Part shown: positions 1-6,860 of the stretch, piece after piece | How the letters are laid out: each line of letters starts with the position of its first letter | How positions within the stretch are numbered: the first letter of the stretch is position 1 | Assembly: GCA_035374585.1 (NCBI GenBank) | Contig: DAOSPF010000097.1 | Location: 1 to 9,411 of the forward strand | DNA: 9,411 nucleotides | Direction of reading: 5' to 3' | DNA from: JAKPQD01 sp029572965 | Lineage (GTDB): Bacteria > Bacteroidota > Bacteroidia > Bacteroidales > DTGW01 | Program-made: the position numbers and the translations under genes | Notes under the pieces: model-generated | Told to the model about the DNA's origin: nothing | The model's database searches: none | Seen by the model: only the letters and a program-made list of their open reading frames with translations

Positions 1-54
1 AGGACTTACAGTCCGTTAGAACAACCCACCGCCTTCAGGCGTGTGGTACATGAG
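1..54. mobile_element. Probable right end of an IS200/IS605-type element (partial, only the edge is in the window)
   Basis: Seen: two adjacent hairpins. The first is GGACT-TAC-AGTCC at 2-14. The second has stem CCAC-C-GCC (26-33), loop TTCA (34-37) and right arm GGC-G-(T)-GTGG (38-46, with T42 bulged). The sequence is more GC-rich than the DNA to its right, and it interrupts the C-terminal coding region of the serine hydrolase gene. Known: elements of the IS200/IS605 family, including tnpB-carrying ones, end in subterminal hairpins often of the form CCNCCGCCTTCAGGCGG; in tnpB elements the right end also encodes the tail of the omega (guide) RNA. Inferred: the transposon lies to the left of the window and the chromosomal flank begins near 55. 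Short readings through 1-19 (for example GLTVR then stop at 17-19) could be a transposase tail but are too short to identify. A REP/RAYT-type repeat is the main alternative. Confidence 0.45.
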
Positions 55-152
55 TATATTTTTCAGAAATGATTTGTTTCCCATTCCATCTGCCTTTGTT
101 TAATATATTTTTCAGAAATGATTTGTTTCCCATTCCATCTGCCTTTGTTTAA
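55..152. repeat. Perfect 49-bp tandem duplication (two copies, 55-103 and 104-152)
   Basis: The two copies are identical over all 49 bases and head to tail: each starts TATATTTTTCAGAAATG and ends CTGCCTTTGTTTAA. Identity stops exactly at each end (G54 against A103, T104 against A153). The unit lies in the 3' end of the minus-strand serine hydrolase gene. Since 49 is not a multiple of three, the second pass is read in another frame and reaches a TGA at 65-63. The left edge of the duplication coincides with the boundary of the hairpin-bearing sequence at 1-54. Perfect identity suggests a recent event, or an assembly error. Confidence 0.95.
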
Positions 153-977
153 AACTAATTGTCCTATTCGGGCAAAGTCGCGGGCTATGGCATTAAAGCA
201 ACAGTAGGCTTTTTCGTTGCCATTAGCATTGTCAAGGCTCCAGAGAGCATCTTTTGAAGCTCCAAGAGGTCGCCATATTTTTTCAGAGGCATATTCCGAA
301 ACGCTTTTGCCGGTGGCCTTTTCAAGAATAAAAGCCAGGAGTTGTGTGTTGGCGCTCAAATAACGAAATTTTTTACCCGGCTGTTCGGTTATTTTTCTTT
401 CTAATATCAGCTTTTTCAGGTCATTCCCATAGTATGCCTTTGTAGTAGGCGAAAAAGGGCTGGTGTAGCGCTCGTCCCAATCGAGGCCACTGCTCATGGT
501 TAGTAAGTGGCGTATTGATAAAGCTTTGCCCATGCTATCGTTGAAAGTAGGCAGGTAATGCCAAACTGGTTCGTCAAGGCTTTTGATGAGGCTGTCGTCC
601 AGGGCGCAACCAACTAAAAGCCCAATGATGCTTTTGGCTACCGAAAAGGAGTTTGAAATACAAGTGTCGTTGAAATTGCCAAAATATTGTTCATGTACAA
701 TTTTACCATGTTGAACAACCAGAAAAGCATGGGTTTGTAAGCGAAACATGATATCCTGGTAGTTTTTAGGGACATCTTTACAATTGTAGCCTGTAGCTTT
801 CTCCCATTCCTGCGTTTGGTCTTTGGAAACATTCCTGTTTTTAAAGAATTTGTAATCATCTGTATTGACATTGCCATGTAATAAGGCTTGCCGCAGATAT
901 GAATTGGACGGGATGCAGAGAAAAATAGCAAGTGCAGCTACCAAAATAGCAATTGCGGTGATGATTTTTTTTATCAT
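63..977 (-). CDS. Serine hydrolase, class C beta-lactamase-like family (C-terminally truncated and frameshifted)
   Basis: Member of the beta-lactamase-like serine hydrolases (PF00144; relatives include 6-aminohexanoate-dimer hydrolase, D-aminopeptidases and esterases). Residues 1-21 are a basic start plus a hydrophobic helix (IITAIAILVAALAIFLCI), so the enzyme is exported or membrane-anchored. The SxxK nucleophile box is S112-V-A-K115. MSSGLDWDE lies at 161-169 and FRYLSANTQLL at 204-214 fills the place of the Y-x-N box. The third family motif (KTG/HxG, in the last third) is absent: the protein stops at 304 residues, short of the usual 350-400 or more. Residues up to Y291 read normally (LNKGRWNGKQIISEKY), while 292-304 are an out-of-frame re-reading of the 49-bp duplication. 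Without the duplication it would still stop soon (THVPHA, TGA at 37-35) inside the sequence at 1-54. Last gene of a minus-strand operon, 12 nt after the YjbR-like gene. Substrate unknown; probably inactive. Confidence 0.85.
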   Translation of the reverse strand: MIKKIITAIAILVAALAIFLCIPSNSYLRQALLHGNVNTDDYKFFKNRNVSKDQTQEWEKATGYNCKDVPKNYQDIMFRLQTHAFLVVQHGKIVHEQYFGNFNDTCISNSFSVAKSIIGLLVGCALDDSLIKSLDEPVWHYLPTFNDSMGKALSIRHLLTMSSGLDWDERYTSPFSPTTKAYYGNDLKKLILERKITEQPGKKFRYLSANTQLLAFILEKATGKSVSEYASEKIWRPLGASKDALWSLDNANGNEKAYCCFNAIARDFARIGQLVLNKGRWNGKQIISEKYIKQRQMEWETNHF

Positions 978-989
978 ATTGATTGAATT

Positions 990-1340
990 TTACAGTTTTT
1001 TATAAAAAGCGCTTTTACGGGGCAAACTCGCGCAAACCAAGTCGTATGAGTCTTTTATCCACTGCTCTGTTAGCTTTCTGTTCGGAGCTTCTTCAAGCAT
1101 TACCGTATTCCAATGGGTTTTGTTCATGTGGTAGCCCGGAAGTACCCATGAATATTGTTCGCGGAGAGAAATGGCTTTGTCAGGGTCGCATTTGACGTTC
1201 ATGCTGAAAGGCGGCTCTAAGCTAAGCAGCAAAAACATTTTGTTGTCCACTTTAAACACTAACGTATCTTCATCAAAAGGGAAACATTCGCTTACTCCGG
1301 GAAGTGAATTGCAGTAATTGCGTACAGTTTCTATATCCAT
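990..1340 (-). CDS. MmcQ/YjbR family protein
   Basis: Small single-domain protein of 116 residues, the usual length for the MmcQ/YjbR (DUF419) family. This family has a CyaY/frataxin-like or DNA-binding-like fold, and its biochemical role is not settled. Family features visible: an N-terminal helix with the pattern RNYCNSLPGVSE (7-18); FPFDEDTLVFKVDNKMFLLL (20-39) forming the central strands; N48-V-K50-C; and the C-terminal signature PGYHMNKTHWNTV (68-80), followed by a helix beginning at about residue 89. No signal peptide or membrane segment, so cytoplasmic. It starts 20 nt after the yraN-like stop and ends 12 nt before the serine hydrolase start, so the three genes are almost certainly co-transcribed from a promoter ahead of yraN. 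No Shine-Dalgarno is visible, as is common in Bacteroidota. Confidence 0.88.
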   Translation of the reverse strand: MDIETVRNYCNSLPGVSECFPFDEDTLVFKVDNKMFLLLSLEPPFSMNVKCDPDKAISLREQYSWVLPGYHMNKTHWNTVMLEEAPNRKLTEQWIKDSYDLVCASLPRKSAFYKKL

Positions 1341-1360
1341 ATTTTATAATCGAATTTTTG

Positions 1361-1723
1361 CTAAGCTCTTGGATAAAATGCATTTTCGATATGTTCAACA
1401 GCAAAAGCATTGCCTTTGTAAATAATGGAAATAATATCAAATTGTGCTTCGTAGTTCAGGTTGTTTTTTGTTATGTATAAGTCTGCCGCCTGAATAATAA
1501 GCTTTTGTTTTCGGCGTGAAACAGCTTCTGCTGGCGATACAATAAAATCTTCGGCCCTGGTTTTTACTTCCACAAAAACGAGTGTTTGGTCTTTCATAGC
1601 CACAATGTCAAGTTCGCGGTGCATCAATTGCCAGTTTCTCGAAAGTATCTTATATCCTTTATTGGCAAGGTATTGTGCTGCTATTTCTTCGCCTTTGTCT
1701 CCAATGGTTTTAGCGTTGGTCAT
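1361..1723 (-). CDS. yraN: YraN family protein (UPF0102), putative endonuclease fold
   Basis: 120 residues, full length for the YraN/UPF0102 family, which has a PD-(D/E)xK nuclease-like fold related to Holliday-junction resolvases; the cellular role is not firmly established. Seen: N-terminal G8-D-K-G-E-E-I-A-A-Q-Y-L helix; the hallmark R36-E-L-D39-I-V-A; then L-V-F-V-E52-V-K54-T-R, giving the nuclease triad D39, E52 and K54; and the family pattern SPAEAVSRRKQKLI (63-76). No export signal. First gene of the minus-strand operon with the YjbR-like and serine hydrolase genes. A Bacteroidota -7 box lies about 20 nt upstream of the ATG. Identification is firm; function is taken from the fold only. 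Confidence 0.93.
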   Translation of the reverse strand: MTNAKTIGDKGEEIAAQYLANKGYKILSRNWQLMHRELDIVAMKDQTLVFVEVKTRAEDFIVSPAEAVSRRKQKLIIQAADLYITKNNLNYEAQFDIISIIYKGNAFAVEHIENAFYPRA

Positions 1724-1742
1724 GGTTTAGGATGTGTTTGTC

Positions 1743-1750
1743 CAAAGATA
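1743..1750 (-). promoter_or_regulatory. Putative -7 promoter box for the yraN operon
   Basis: Read on the minus strand this is TATCTTTG, a full match to the Bacteroidota -7 consensus TAnnTTTG. It ends 19 nt before the yraN ATG, which implies a very short leader. No good TTTG-type -33 box is seen at the expected 19-21 nt spacing, so the call rests on the -7 box alone. Confidence 0.5.
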
Positions 1751-1869
1751 AAAATTCTGTCAGGAATTTTGGTTTGTTCGTCAATACTTAATATAAGTTT
1801 ATAAAATAAAAAAAACTTGTATAAAAATCCATCGTAACATTGCATAAAAAAGGAATAGTCTTATAAGTG

Positions 1870-1877
1870 TATTTTTG
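1870..1877 (+). promoter_or_regulatory. Putative -7 promoter box for the DUF4412-like gene
   Basis: TATTTTTG, a full match to TAnnTTTG, with the predicted transcript start near 1884. It overlaps the GTG (1867) that would open the longest reading frame, so that GTG would not be in the mRNA. This supports the TTG start at 1903. No clear -33 box is visible. Confidence 0.45.
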
Positions 1878-1902
1878 GGTTTTAATTTTAAAGAAGGAAA
1901 AC

Positions 1903-2544
1903 TTGAGGACAATTATTAAATTTTTTGTTATCGCAGTGTTGGTTTTCATTTTCCCAAAAGGTGTTCAGGCCTCGGGATTTGAAGGAAAAATCACCATGGT
2001 GAAACAGTCGTATTACGACACTACTTACTTTACTTATTATGTTTCTAATGACCGCATCAGGATAGAAGAGTATAACAAATCGAAGGAGCTACAACAGGTG
2101 TATCTTGTAAACATTAACAAAGAGGAGGTTTTTGTTATCAATCCACAAAAAAAGATATACACCAAGCTTAATAAAGTTCCGGCCAATAAAAACAGTGAAC
2201 ATTTTCAGGTAAAGAAAACCCACAACTCTAAGAATATTAAAGGTGTTCAATGTTATCAATGGCGCGTGAAAAACAAAGAATGTAACACCGAAATCAGCTA
2301 TTGGGTTGCTAAACAAAATTTTGATTTCTTTGAAAAGATGGTCCAAGTCCTTAACAAGACTGATAAAAGCTGGGAATATTTTAATAAAATACCCAATACA
2401 CAAGGCTTTTTTCCAATGCTTTATGAAGAGCGGACTTTGCTTCGTGACGAAAAGAACAAAACGGCGGTGTTGAATATTGAAAAGAAAAAAGTAGATTCCA
2501 TGAAGTTTGTGATACCTAATGATTATCAATATTTTACCATATAA
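1903..2544 (+). CDS. Secreted DUF4412-like protein
   Basis: 213 residues from the TTG at 1903. This start is preferred over the GTG at 1867 for three reasons. A -7 box lies between them, AAGAAGGA (1891-1898) sits 4 nt ahead of the TTG, and translation then begins with a clean signal peptide: (M)RTIIK, a hydrophobic core FFVIAVLVFIF, and cleavage after V-Q-A23. The mature part starts SGFEGKITMVKQ and alternates short beta-strands, with features typical of DUF4412-type periplasmic proteins: YYVSNDRIRIEEY, VYLVNINKEEVFVINPQKKIYTKL and a later YWVAKQNFDFF. The pattern fits an all-beta periplasmic protein, possibly LolA-like; function unknown. No lipobox cysteine. It stands alone, divergent from yraN, convergent with the LD-carboxypeptidase gene, and followed by a strong terminator. 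The domain assignment is by pattern recognition; the secretion call is firmer. Confidence 0.72.
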   Translation: MRTIIKFFVIAVLVFIFPKGVQASGFEGKITMVKQSYYDTTYFTYYVSNDRIRIEEYNKSKELQQVYLVNINKEEVFVINPQKKIYTKLNKVPANKNSEHFQVKKTHNSKNIKGVQCYQWRVKNKECNTEISYWVAKQNFDFFEKMVQVLNKTDKSWEYFNKIPNTQGFFPMLYEERTLLRDEKNKTAVLNIEKKKVDSMKFVIPNDYQYFTI

Positions 2545-2555
2545 CTTATAGGCTG

Positions 2556-2573
2556 AAATTTTCCCCAAAATTT
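2556..2573. repeat. AT-rich palindrome AAATTTT-CCCC-AAAATTT between convergent genes
   Basis: Perfect 7-bp inverted repeat around a CCCC loop, 11 nt after the stop of the DUF4412-like gene and just before the GC-rich terminator hairpin. For minus-strand transcripts leaving the LD-carboxypeptidase gene it comes second, after the GC-rich stem. It may help ending in that direction, but it has no T-tract of its own on either strand. Confidence 0.5.
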
Positions 2574-2579
2574 GGTCAG

Positions 2580-2617
2580 GCCGGTGAAAGGAAACTCACC
2601 GGCTTTTCTTTTTTTAT
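2580..2617 (+). terminator. Rho-independent terminator of the DUF4412-like gene
   Basis: Stem GCCGGTGA (2580-2587), loop AAGGAAAC, stem TCACCGGC (2596-2603), then the T-rich tail TTTTCTTTTTTT. The 8-bp stem is perfect and GC-rich. The tail overlaps the stop codon of the convergent LD-carboxypeptidase gene (2614-2616). On the minus strand the same stem lacks a T-tract, so it should be mainly one-way. Confidence 0.9.
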
Positions 2618-3522
2618 CGTCCAGTCATTGTCAGACTGCATTTAGCCCCAATATCAAGCTTTACCTTGTGTCCCAAAACCAAAGGCTTGTTGACTTGTCC
2701 ATGGCCGGCCGGGAACCCATAGCAAACAGGAATACAGAGGTCTTCGACATGTTCGGCAATGATTTCGTAAGCATTTTTACCAAAAGGAATCTGGTTGTCG
2801 TGCATATCAGTCATGTCGCCAACAATGATGCCCCTAAGTTTACTTAGCATTTTGCTGCTTTTCAGGTTCATCATCATCCGGTCAATGTGGTAAAGGTATT
2901 CGTCCACATCTTCGATGAACAGGATGCAATCTGAGGTTTGGAGGTCGTAAGGTGTGCCGCGCAGACTATATAAAACAGAAAGGTTGCCGCCTACAAGCTT
3001 TCCCTGAGCACGACCCTGGAAGTTCAGCGGATGGGCATTGAAATGATATTCTGTTTTTTTGCCTTTTAAGATAGAAATGACCTCTTCGTTAAGGATATTT
3101 GAGGTCTCAAAGTCAGGGTTCTTATACAGCATTGGCGAATGGAGCGATGCAATGTTCATGTTGCTTAAAATAGAATGAAGAACGGTAACATCACTATATC
3201 CAATAATCCATTTAGGATTTGTAGAGAGTTTTGAAAAATTAACCTGCTGAATTGTTCTTATAGTACCGTATCCACCTCTTGCACAAAATATAGCCTTAAC
3301 TTTATCGTCATTTATAAAATGTTGCAAATCGTCAGCCCTTTCTTTGTCTGTACCTGCCAATTGGTTGTTGGCATTGAACACTGCTTTGCCTACTTCTACA
3401 TTGAACCCTGCTTCTTTTAGAAGATTAACGGAGCTTTCAATTTGACCGGGTGTGACAAAGCGCGCAGTGGCTACAATAGCAATTGTGTCTCCTTGTTTAA
3501 GATATGGTGGAATGTTAGCCAT
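2614..3522 (-). CDS. ldcA: LD-carboxypeptidase (muramoyltetrapeptide carboxypeptidase, peptidase family S66)
   Basis: Cleaves the L,D-bond that holds the terminal D-alanine of murein tetrapeptides, a step in peptidoglycan recycling. The S66 family also includes MccF-type microcin immunity peptidases. 302 residues, normal family length. Seen: N-terminal P-x-x-L-K-Q-G-D-T-I-A-I-V-A (6-18); R82-G-G-Y-G; the nucleophile box I-I-G-Y-S110-D-V-T; G178-G-N-L-S-V-L; catalytic glutamate in L-F-I-E204-D-V-D-E; and catalytic histidine in G-F-P-A-G-H274-G. The Ser-His-Glu triad is complete. No signal peptide, so cytoplasmic, as expected for recycling. Transcribed alone, divergent from metG, with a -33/-7 promoter of good spacing just upstream. 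MccF-like detoxification cannot be excluded, but the context favours housekeeping. Confidence 0.92.
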   Translation of the reverse strand: MANIPPYLKQGDTIAIVATARFVTPGQIESSVNLLKEAGFNVEVGKAVFNANNQLAGTDKERADDLQHFINDDKVKAIFCARGGYGTIRTIQQVNFSKLSTNPKWIIGYSDVTVLHSILSNMNIASLHSPMLYKNPDFETSNILNEEVISILKGKKTEYHFNAHPLNFQGRAQGKLVGGNLSVLYSLRGTPYDLQTSDCILFIEDVDEYLYHIDRMMMNLKSSKMLSKLRGIIVGDMTDMHDNQIPFGKNAYEIIAEHVEDLCIPVCYGFPAGHGQVNKPLVLGHKVKLDIGAKCSLTMTGR

Positions 3523-3540
3523 GTTGCTTTATTATTTTCA

Positions 3541-3572
3541 CAAAAATAATCAGTATTTCTTTGCTAATTCAA
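3541..3572 (-). promoter_or_regulatory. Promoter of the LD-carboxypeptidase gene
   Basis: On the minus strand: TTG (3572-3570), a 21-nt spacer, then TATTTTTG (3548-3541), matching the Bacteroidota -33/-7 arrangement. The -7 box ends 18 nt before the ATG at 3522, implying a leader of roughly a dozen bases. Confidence 0.55.
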
Positions 3573-3592
3573 TAACTGTAGCTTTAGTTTTT

Positions 3593-3600
3593 TATCTTTG
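3593..3600 (+). promoter_or_regulatory. Putative -7 promoter box for metG
   Basis: TATCTTTG matches TAnnTTTG exactly; predicted transcript start near 3607, giving a leader of about 60 nt. The nearest upstream TTTG (3560-3563) is 29 nt away, too far for a standard -33 box. The leader is AT-rich and I see no riboswitch or T-box in it. Confidence 0.5.
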
Positions 3601-3667
3601 CTGTCTTAAAAATTATTCCAGAAAAGTTTGATTTTAAGATATATCTGTTAGAAAATTATTTTTTACC

Positions 3668-5704
3668 ATGCAAAAAGAATTTAAGCGTTATACTGTTACA
3701 GCAGCTTTGCCTTATGCCAATGGCCCGGTACACCTTGGGCACCTTGCAGGAGTTTATGTCCCTGCCGATATTTATGTGCGTTACCTTAGGTTAAGGAACC
3801 GTGATGTCATATTTGTCTGCGGAAGTGACGAGCATGGAGTCCCAATTACCATTAAAGCCAAGCAGGAAGGGGTAACTCCTCAAGATATTGTTGATAAATA
3901 CCACAACATTATTAAAGAGTCATTTGAAAAGTTTGGAATTTCATTTGATGTGTATTCTCGCACCAGTGCCCCAATTCATTACGAAACTGCCTCGGATTTT
4001 TTCAAAACTTTATATGAAAAAGGCGAATTTGTTGAAAAAGAATCTGAACAATATTTTGATGAAGCGGCAAACCAGTTTCTTGCTGACAGATATATCACCG
4101 GAACCTGCCCACGATGTGGAAATGAAGGCGCTTATGGCGACCAATGCGAGAAATGTGGTTCATCACTTAGCCCCACTGAACTGATAAACCCTGTATCTAA
4201 GCTTAGTGGAGGTAAACCGGTATTGCGAAAGACTTCTCACTGGTATCTTCCACTCGACAAGCATGAGCAATGGCTACGTCAATGGATATTAGAAGAGCAT
4301 AAAGAATGGAAAACCAACGTTTATGGTCAGTGTAAATCATGGCTTGATTCAGGACTCCAGCCTCGTGCGGTTAGCCGTGATTTAGATTGGGGAATACCTG
4401 TTCCTGTTGATGGGGCTAAGGGCAAAGTATTGTATGTATGGTTTGATGCACCTATTGGCTATATATCTGCTACACGTTCAATAAGACCTGACTGGGAAAA
4501 GTATTGGAAAGATAAAGATACGCGGTTGATACATTTTATTGGGAAAGATAATATTGTGTTCCATTGTATAGTTTTTCCAGCCATGCTTAAAGCGCATGGC
4601 GATTATGTATTGCCCGAAAATGTCCCGGCTAACGAATTCTTAAACCTCGAAAGCGACAAAATATCAACATCTCGCAATTGGGCCGTTTGGTTACATGAGT
4701 ATTTGGTTGATTTTCCTTGCAAAGAGGATGTGTTGCGTTACGTTTTGACAGCCAATGCGCCAGAAACAAAGGATAATGACTTTACCTGGAAAGACTTCCA
4801 AACCCGCAATAATAGCGAATTGGTTGGTATCCTTGGAAACTTTGTAAACCGTGCTATGGTGCTTACTCATAAATATTATGAAGGAAAGCTCCCTCAGATT
4901 GGACAACTTAATGATCAGGAAAAGGAAATCATTGAAAATATAGCTTCTATAAAGAGCCTGATTGAGGAAAACCTTGAGCAGTTTAAGTTTCGTGAAGCGT
5001 TGAAAGAATTTATGAACCTTGCCCGTATTGGCAATAAATACCTTGCAGATACTGAGCCTTGGTCGCTTATCAAAACAAACCCGGAAAAAGTAAAAGATAT
5101 TTTGAACTTATCATTACAGATAGCAGCCAATATTGCTATTCTGGGCGAGCCTTTTGTTCCGTTTACTTCTTTAAAGCTCCGCAATATGCTTGGTATAAAA
5201 AAATGGTCATGGGATGATGCCGGAAAAACCGATATTCTTCCAACAGGGCATCAGTTAAACAAGCCAGAATTGCTTTATGCCAAGATTGAGGATGATGTTA
5301 TTGAAGCCCAGTTAAAACGTTTGGCAAATATAAAAGCTGCAAATGCTGTGGCCACTGCTCTTGTTACTCCTCAAAAACCAAATATCAATTATGACAGTTT
5401 TTCTGCTATGGACATTCGCACAGGCGTTATTCTTGAAGCTGAGATTGTTCCAAAGACAAAAAAATTGCTCAAACTGACCATTGATACCGGAATAGATAAA
5501 CGTACTGTTGTTTCGGGTATTGCAGAATACTATACTCCTGAACAATGCATTGGTCAGCAGGTTTGCATTTTGGTTAATCTCGAACCTCGTGAGTTGAAGG
5601 GTATTACTTCAAACGGGATGATTTTGATGGCTTCAGATGCTAACGGGAAGCTGGTTTTTGTTTCTCCGACAGAGAAAGTTAAGCCGGGTTCTGAAGTGAA
5701 GTAG
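3668..5704 (+). CDS. metG: Methionyl-tRNA synthetase, with C-terminal tRNA-binding domain
   Basis: Charges tRNA-Met with methionine in the cytoplasm; a class I synthetase of 678 residues. Domains: Rossmann catalytic core with the HIGH-type box H22-L-G-H25 after PYANGPVHLGH; connective region with a zinc knuckle C147-x2-C150 and C160-x2-C163; KMSKS-type loop K331-I-S-T-S335; anticodon-binding helical domain from about 345 to 540 (with W344-L-H-E-Y and N391-F-V-N-R); and a C-terminal OB-fold tRNA-binding domain (about 578-678: FSAMDIRTGVILEAE, VVSGIAEYY, ELKGITSNGMILMAS) that dimerises the enzyme and binds the tRNA elbow. All catalytic elements are intact and the length is normal for the long form. 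First gene of the plus-strand block, with its own -7 box upstream. pdxA follows after 48 nt with no terminator between, so readthrough is likely. Confidence 0.97.
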   Translation: MQKEFKRYTVTAALPYANGPVHLGHLAGVYVPADIYVRYLRLRNRDVIFVCGSDEHGVPITIKAKQEGVTPQDIVDKYHNIIKESFEKFGISFDVYSRTSAPIHYETASDFFKTLYEKGEFVEKESEQYFDEAANQFLADRYITGTCPRCGNEGAYGDQCEKCGSSLSPTELINPVSKLSGGKPVLRKTSHWYLPLDKHEQWLRQWILEEHKEWKTNVYGQCKSWLDSGLQPRAVSRDLDWGIPVPVDGAKGKVLYVWFDAPIGYISATRSIRPDWEKYWKDKDTRLIHFIGKDNIVFHCIVFPAMLKAHGDYVLPENVPANEFLNLESDKISTSRNWAVWLHEYLVDFPCKEDVLRYVLTANAPETKDNDFTWKDFQTRNNSELVGILGNFVNRAMVLTHKYYEGKLPQIGQLNDQEKEIIENIASIKSLIEENLEQFKFREALKEFMNLARIGNKYLADTEPWSLIKTNPEKVKDILNLSLQIAANIAILGEPFVPFTSLKLRNMLGIKKWSWDDAGKTDILPTGHQLNKPELLYAKIEDDVIEAQLKRLANIKAANAVATALVTPQKPNINYDSFSAMDIRTGVILEAEIVPKTKKLLKLTIDTGIDKRTVVSGIAEYYTPEQCIGQQVCILVNLEPRELKGITSNGMILMASDANGKLVFVSPTEKVKPGSEVK

Positions 5705-5752
5705 TTTTTTTATCTTATTATTGTATCAGTTTTAGCTAAAAATATTTCAAAA

Positions 5753-6817
5753 ATGAAAAAAGTAAGATTGGGAATTACGCATGGCGATGTGAACGGTGTT
5801 GGTTACGAATTAATTATAAATACCTTTACTGACGCTCGAATGCTCGAAGTGTGTACTCCTATTATATATGGTTCGGCAAAGGTAGCAGCATACTATCGCA
5901 AAACCCTTAATAACAACAATGTTATAATCAACTCGGTACGTACTATTGAAGAAATAAATAATAAAAAATTGAACCTCATCAATTGCGTTGACGAAAATAT
6001 TAAGGTTGAGATAGGAAAGGAGTCGCAAGCTGCTGGTGAAGCCGCTTTTCAGGCATTGGAAGCTGCTGTGAAAGATTTCAAGGCTGGTAAAATTGACGCT
6101 TTGGTAACTTGTCCTATCAATAAATTCAGCATCCAGTCTGAAGCATTTAACTTTCATGGGCATACAGACTACCTGCAAGACCGGTTTTCGACCGAAGAGG
6201 TGTTGATGTTTATGGTAAGTGGTAATTTGCGCGTTGGGCTTGTAACAGAACATGTTCCCCTTTCAAAAGTATCAGCATTGGTAACGAAAGAAAAAATTAT
6301 CAGCAAACTAAAACTCATGCAAAGTTCTTTGATTAAAGATTTTTGCATTACTAATCCCAAAATAGCTGTTCTTAGTCTCAATCCTCATGCCGGAGATAAG
6401 GGCGTAATTGGGAAAGAAGATGACACAGTGCTGATTCCTGCTATTGAAGCGGCCAAAGAACAAGGTATTTTTGCCCTTGGCCCATTTGCTGCTGACGGTT
6501 TCTTTGGTAGTGCGAATTATAAAAAATTTGATGCAGTACTTGCTATGTACCATGACCAGGGGCTTATCCCTTTCAAAACCATTGCAGCAGGGGAGGGCGT
6601 TAATTATTCTGCCGGATTGCCAATAGTAAGGACATCACCGGCTCATGGAACAGCTTTTGATATTGCTGGTAAGGGCATTGCCGATTTTAGTTCGTTTCGT
6701 AATGCTGTTTATATGGCCTGTGATATTTTTAAAAATAGATCTGAATATATCCAACTGTCTTCCAATCCCTTGAAACCTTTGTCGGCCCAAGTAAACCTTG
6801 ATGTTGATGCGGAATAA
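5753..6817 (+). CDS. pdxA: 4-hydroxythreonine-4-phosphate dehydrogenase
   Basis: Oxidises 4-phosphohydroxy-L-threonine with NAD+ in the DXP-dependent route to pyridoxal phosphate (the product condenses with deoxyxylulose phosphate at PdxJ). 354 residues, close to the usual length. Seen: I8-T-H-G-D-V-N-G-V-G-Y-E (the family usually has GDPAGIGPE; the Y-E form is common in Bacteroidota); VTCPINK (118-124); F134-H-G-H137-T-D-Y; L209-N-P-H212-A-G-D; A264-M-Y-H267-D-Q-G-L-I-P-F-K, with H212 and H267 as metal ligands; and R293-T-S-P-A-H298-G-T-A-F-D-I-A-G. The metal and substrate residues are complete. The ATG follows AAAATATTTCAAAA, an A-rich leader without Shine-Dalgarno. Probably co-transcribed with metG. 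Its last codons overlap a putative promoter for galM. Confidence 0.96.
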   Translation: MKKVRLGITHGDVNGVGYELIINTFTDARMLEVCTPIIYGSAKVAAYYRKTLNNNNVIINSVRTIEEINNKKLNLINCVDENIKVEIGKESQAAGEAAFQALEAAVKDFKAGKIDALVTCPINKFSIQSEAFNFHGHTDYLQDRFSTEEVLMFMVSGNLRVGLVTEHVPLSKVSALVTKEKIISKLKLMQSSLIKDFCITNPKIAVLSLNPHAGDKGVIGKEDDTVLIPAIEAAKEQGIFALGPFAADGFFGSANYKKFDAVLAMYHDQGLIPFKTIAAGEGVNYSAGLPIVRTSPAHGTAFDIAGKGIADFSSFRNAVYMACDIFKNRSEYIQLSSNPLKPLSAQVNLDVDAE

Positions 6818-6834
6818 AATAAATGTTATATTTA
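6804..6834 (+). promoter_or_regulatory. Putative promoter of galM, inside the 3' end of pdxA
   Basis: TTG (6804-6806), a 20-nt spacer, then TATATTTA (6827-6834), one mismatch from TAnnTTTG. The spacing is right for a Bacteroidota -33/-7 pair, and the predicted start near 6841 leaves about 20 nt of leader before the ATG at 6861. If real, galM is not simply a readthrough gene of the metG-pdxA unit. Confidence 0.42.
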
Positions 6835-6860
6835 CGCTTAAATTTTTAAATATATCTGCA

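Noticed and set aside
2089..2568. A 159-codon minus-strand open frame opposite the DUF4412-like gene
   Set aside because: Its translation is a run of F, I, L and K typical of the reverse of AT-rich coding DNA. It also crosses the AT-rich palindrome, has no recognisable domain, and lies wholly opposite a gene with a good signal peptide and terminator.
3605..3638. Inverted repeat CTTAAAA / TTTTAAG in the metG leader, considered as an operator or leader structure
   Set aside because: Only seven A/T-rich pairs with a 20-nt loop; expected by chance in DNA of this composition, and there is no riboswitch or T-box signature.
5705..5752. T-run after metG (5705-5711) as a terminator
   Set aside because: No stable stem precedes it, so metG and pdxA are better treated as one transcript.
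5810..6253. A 147-codon minus-strand open frame opposite pdxA
   Set aside because: It lies fully within pdxA, whose catalytic motifs are all present; the antisense translation shows no family pattern.
6798..6860. Upstream in-frame ATGs as the start of galM
   Set aside because: They lie in the pdxA coding region or before the predicted transcript start. Using them would bury the lipoprotein signal behind 21 extra residues.
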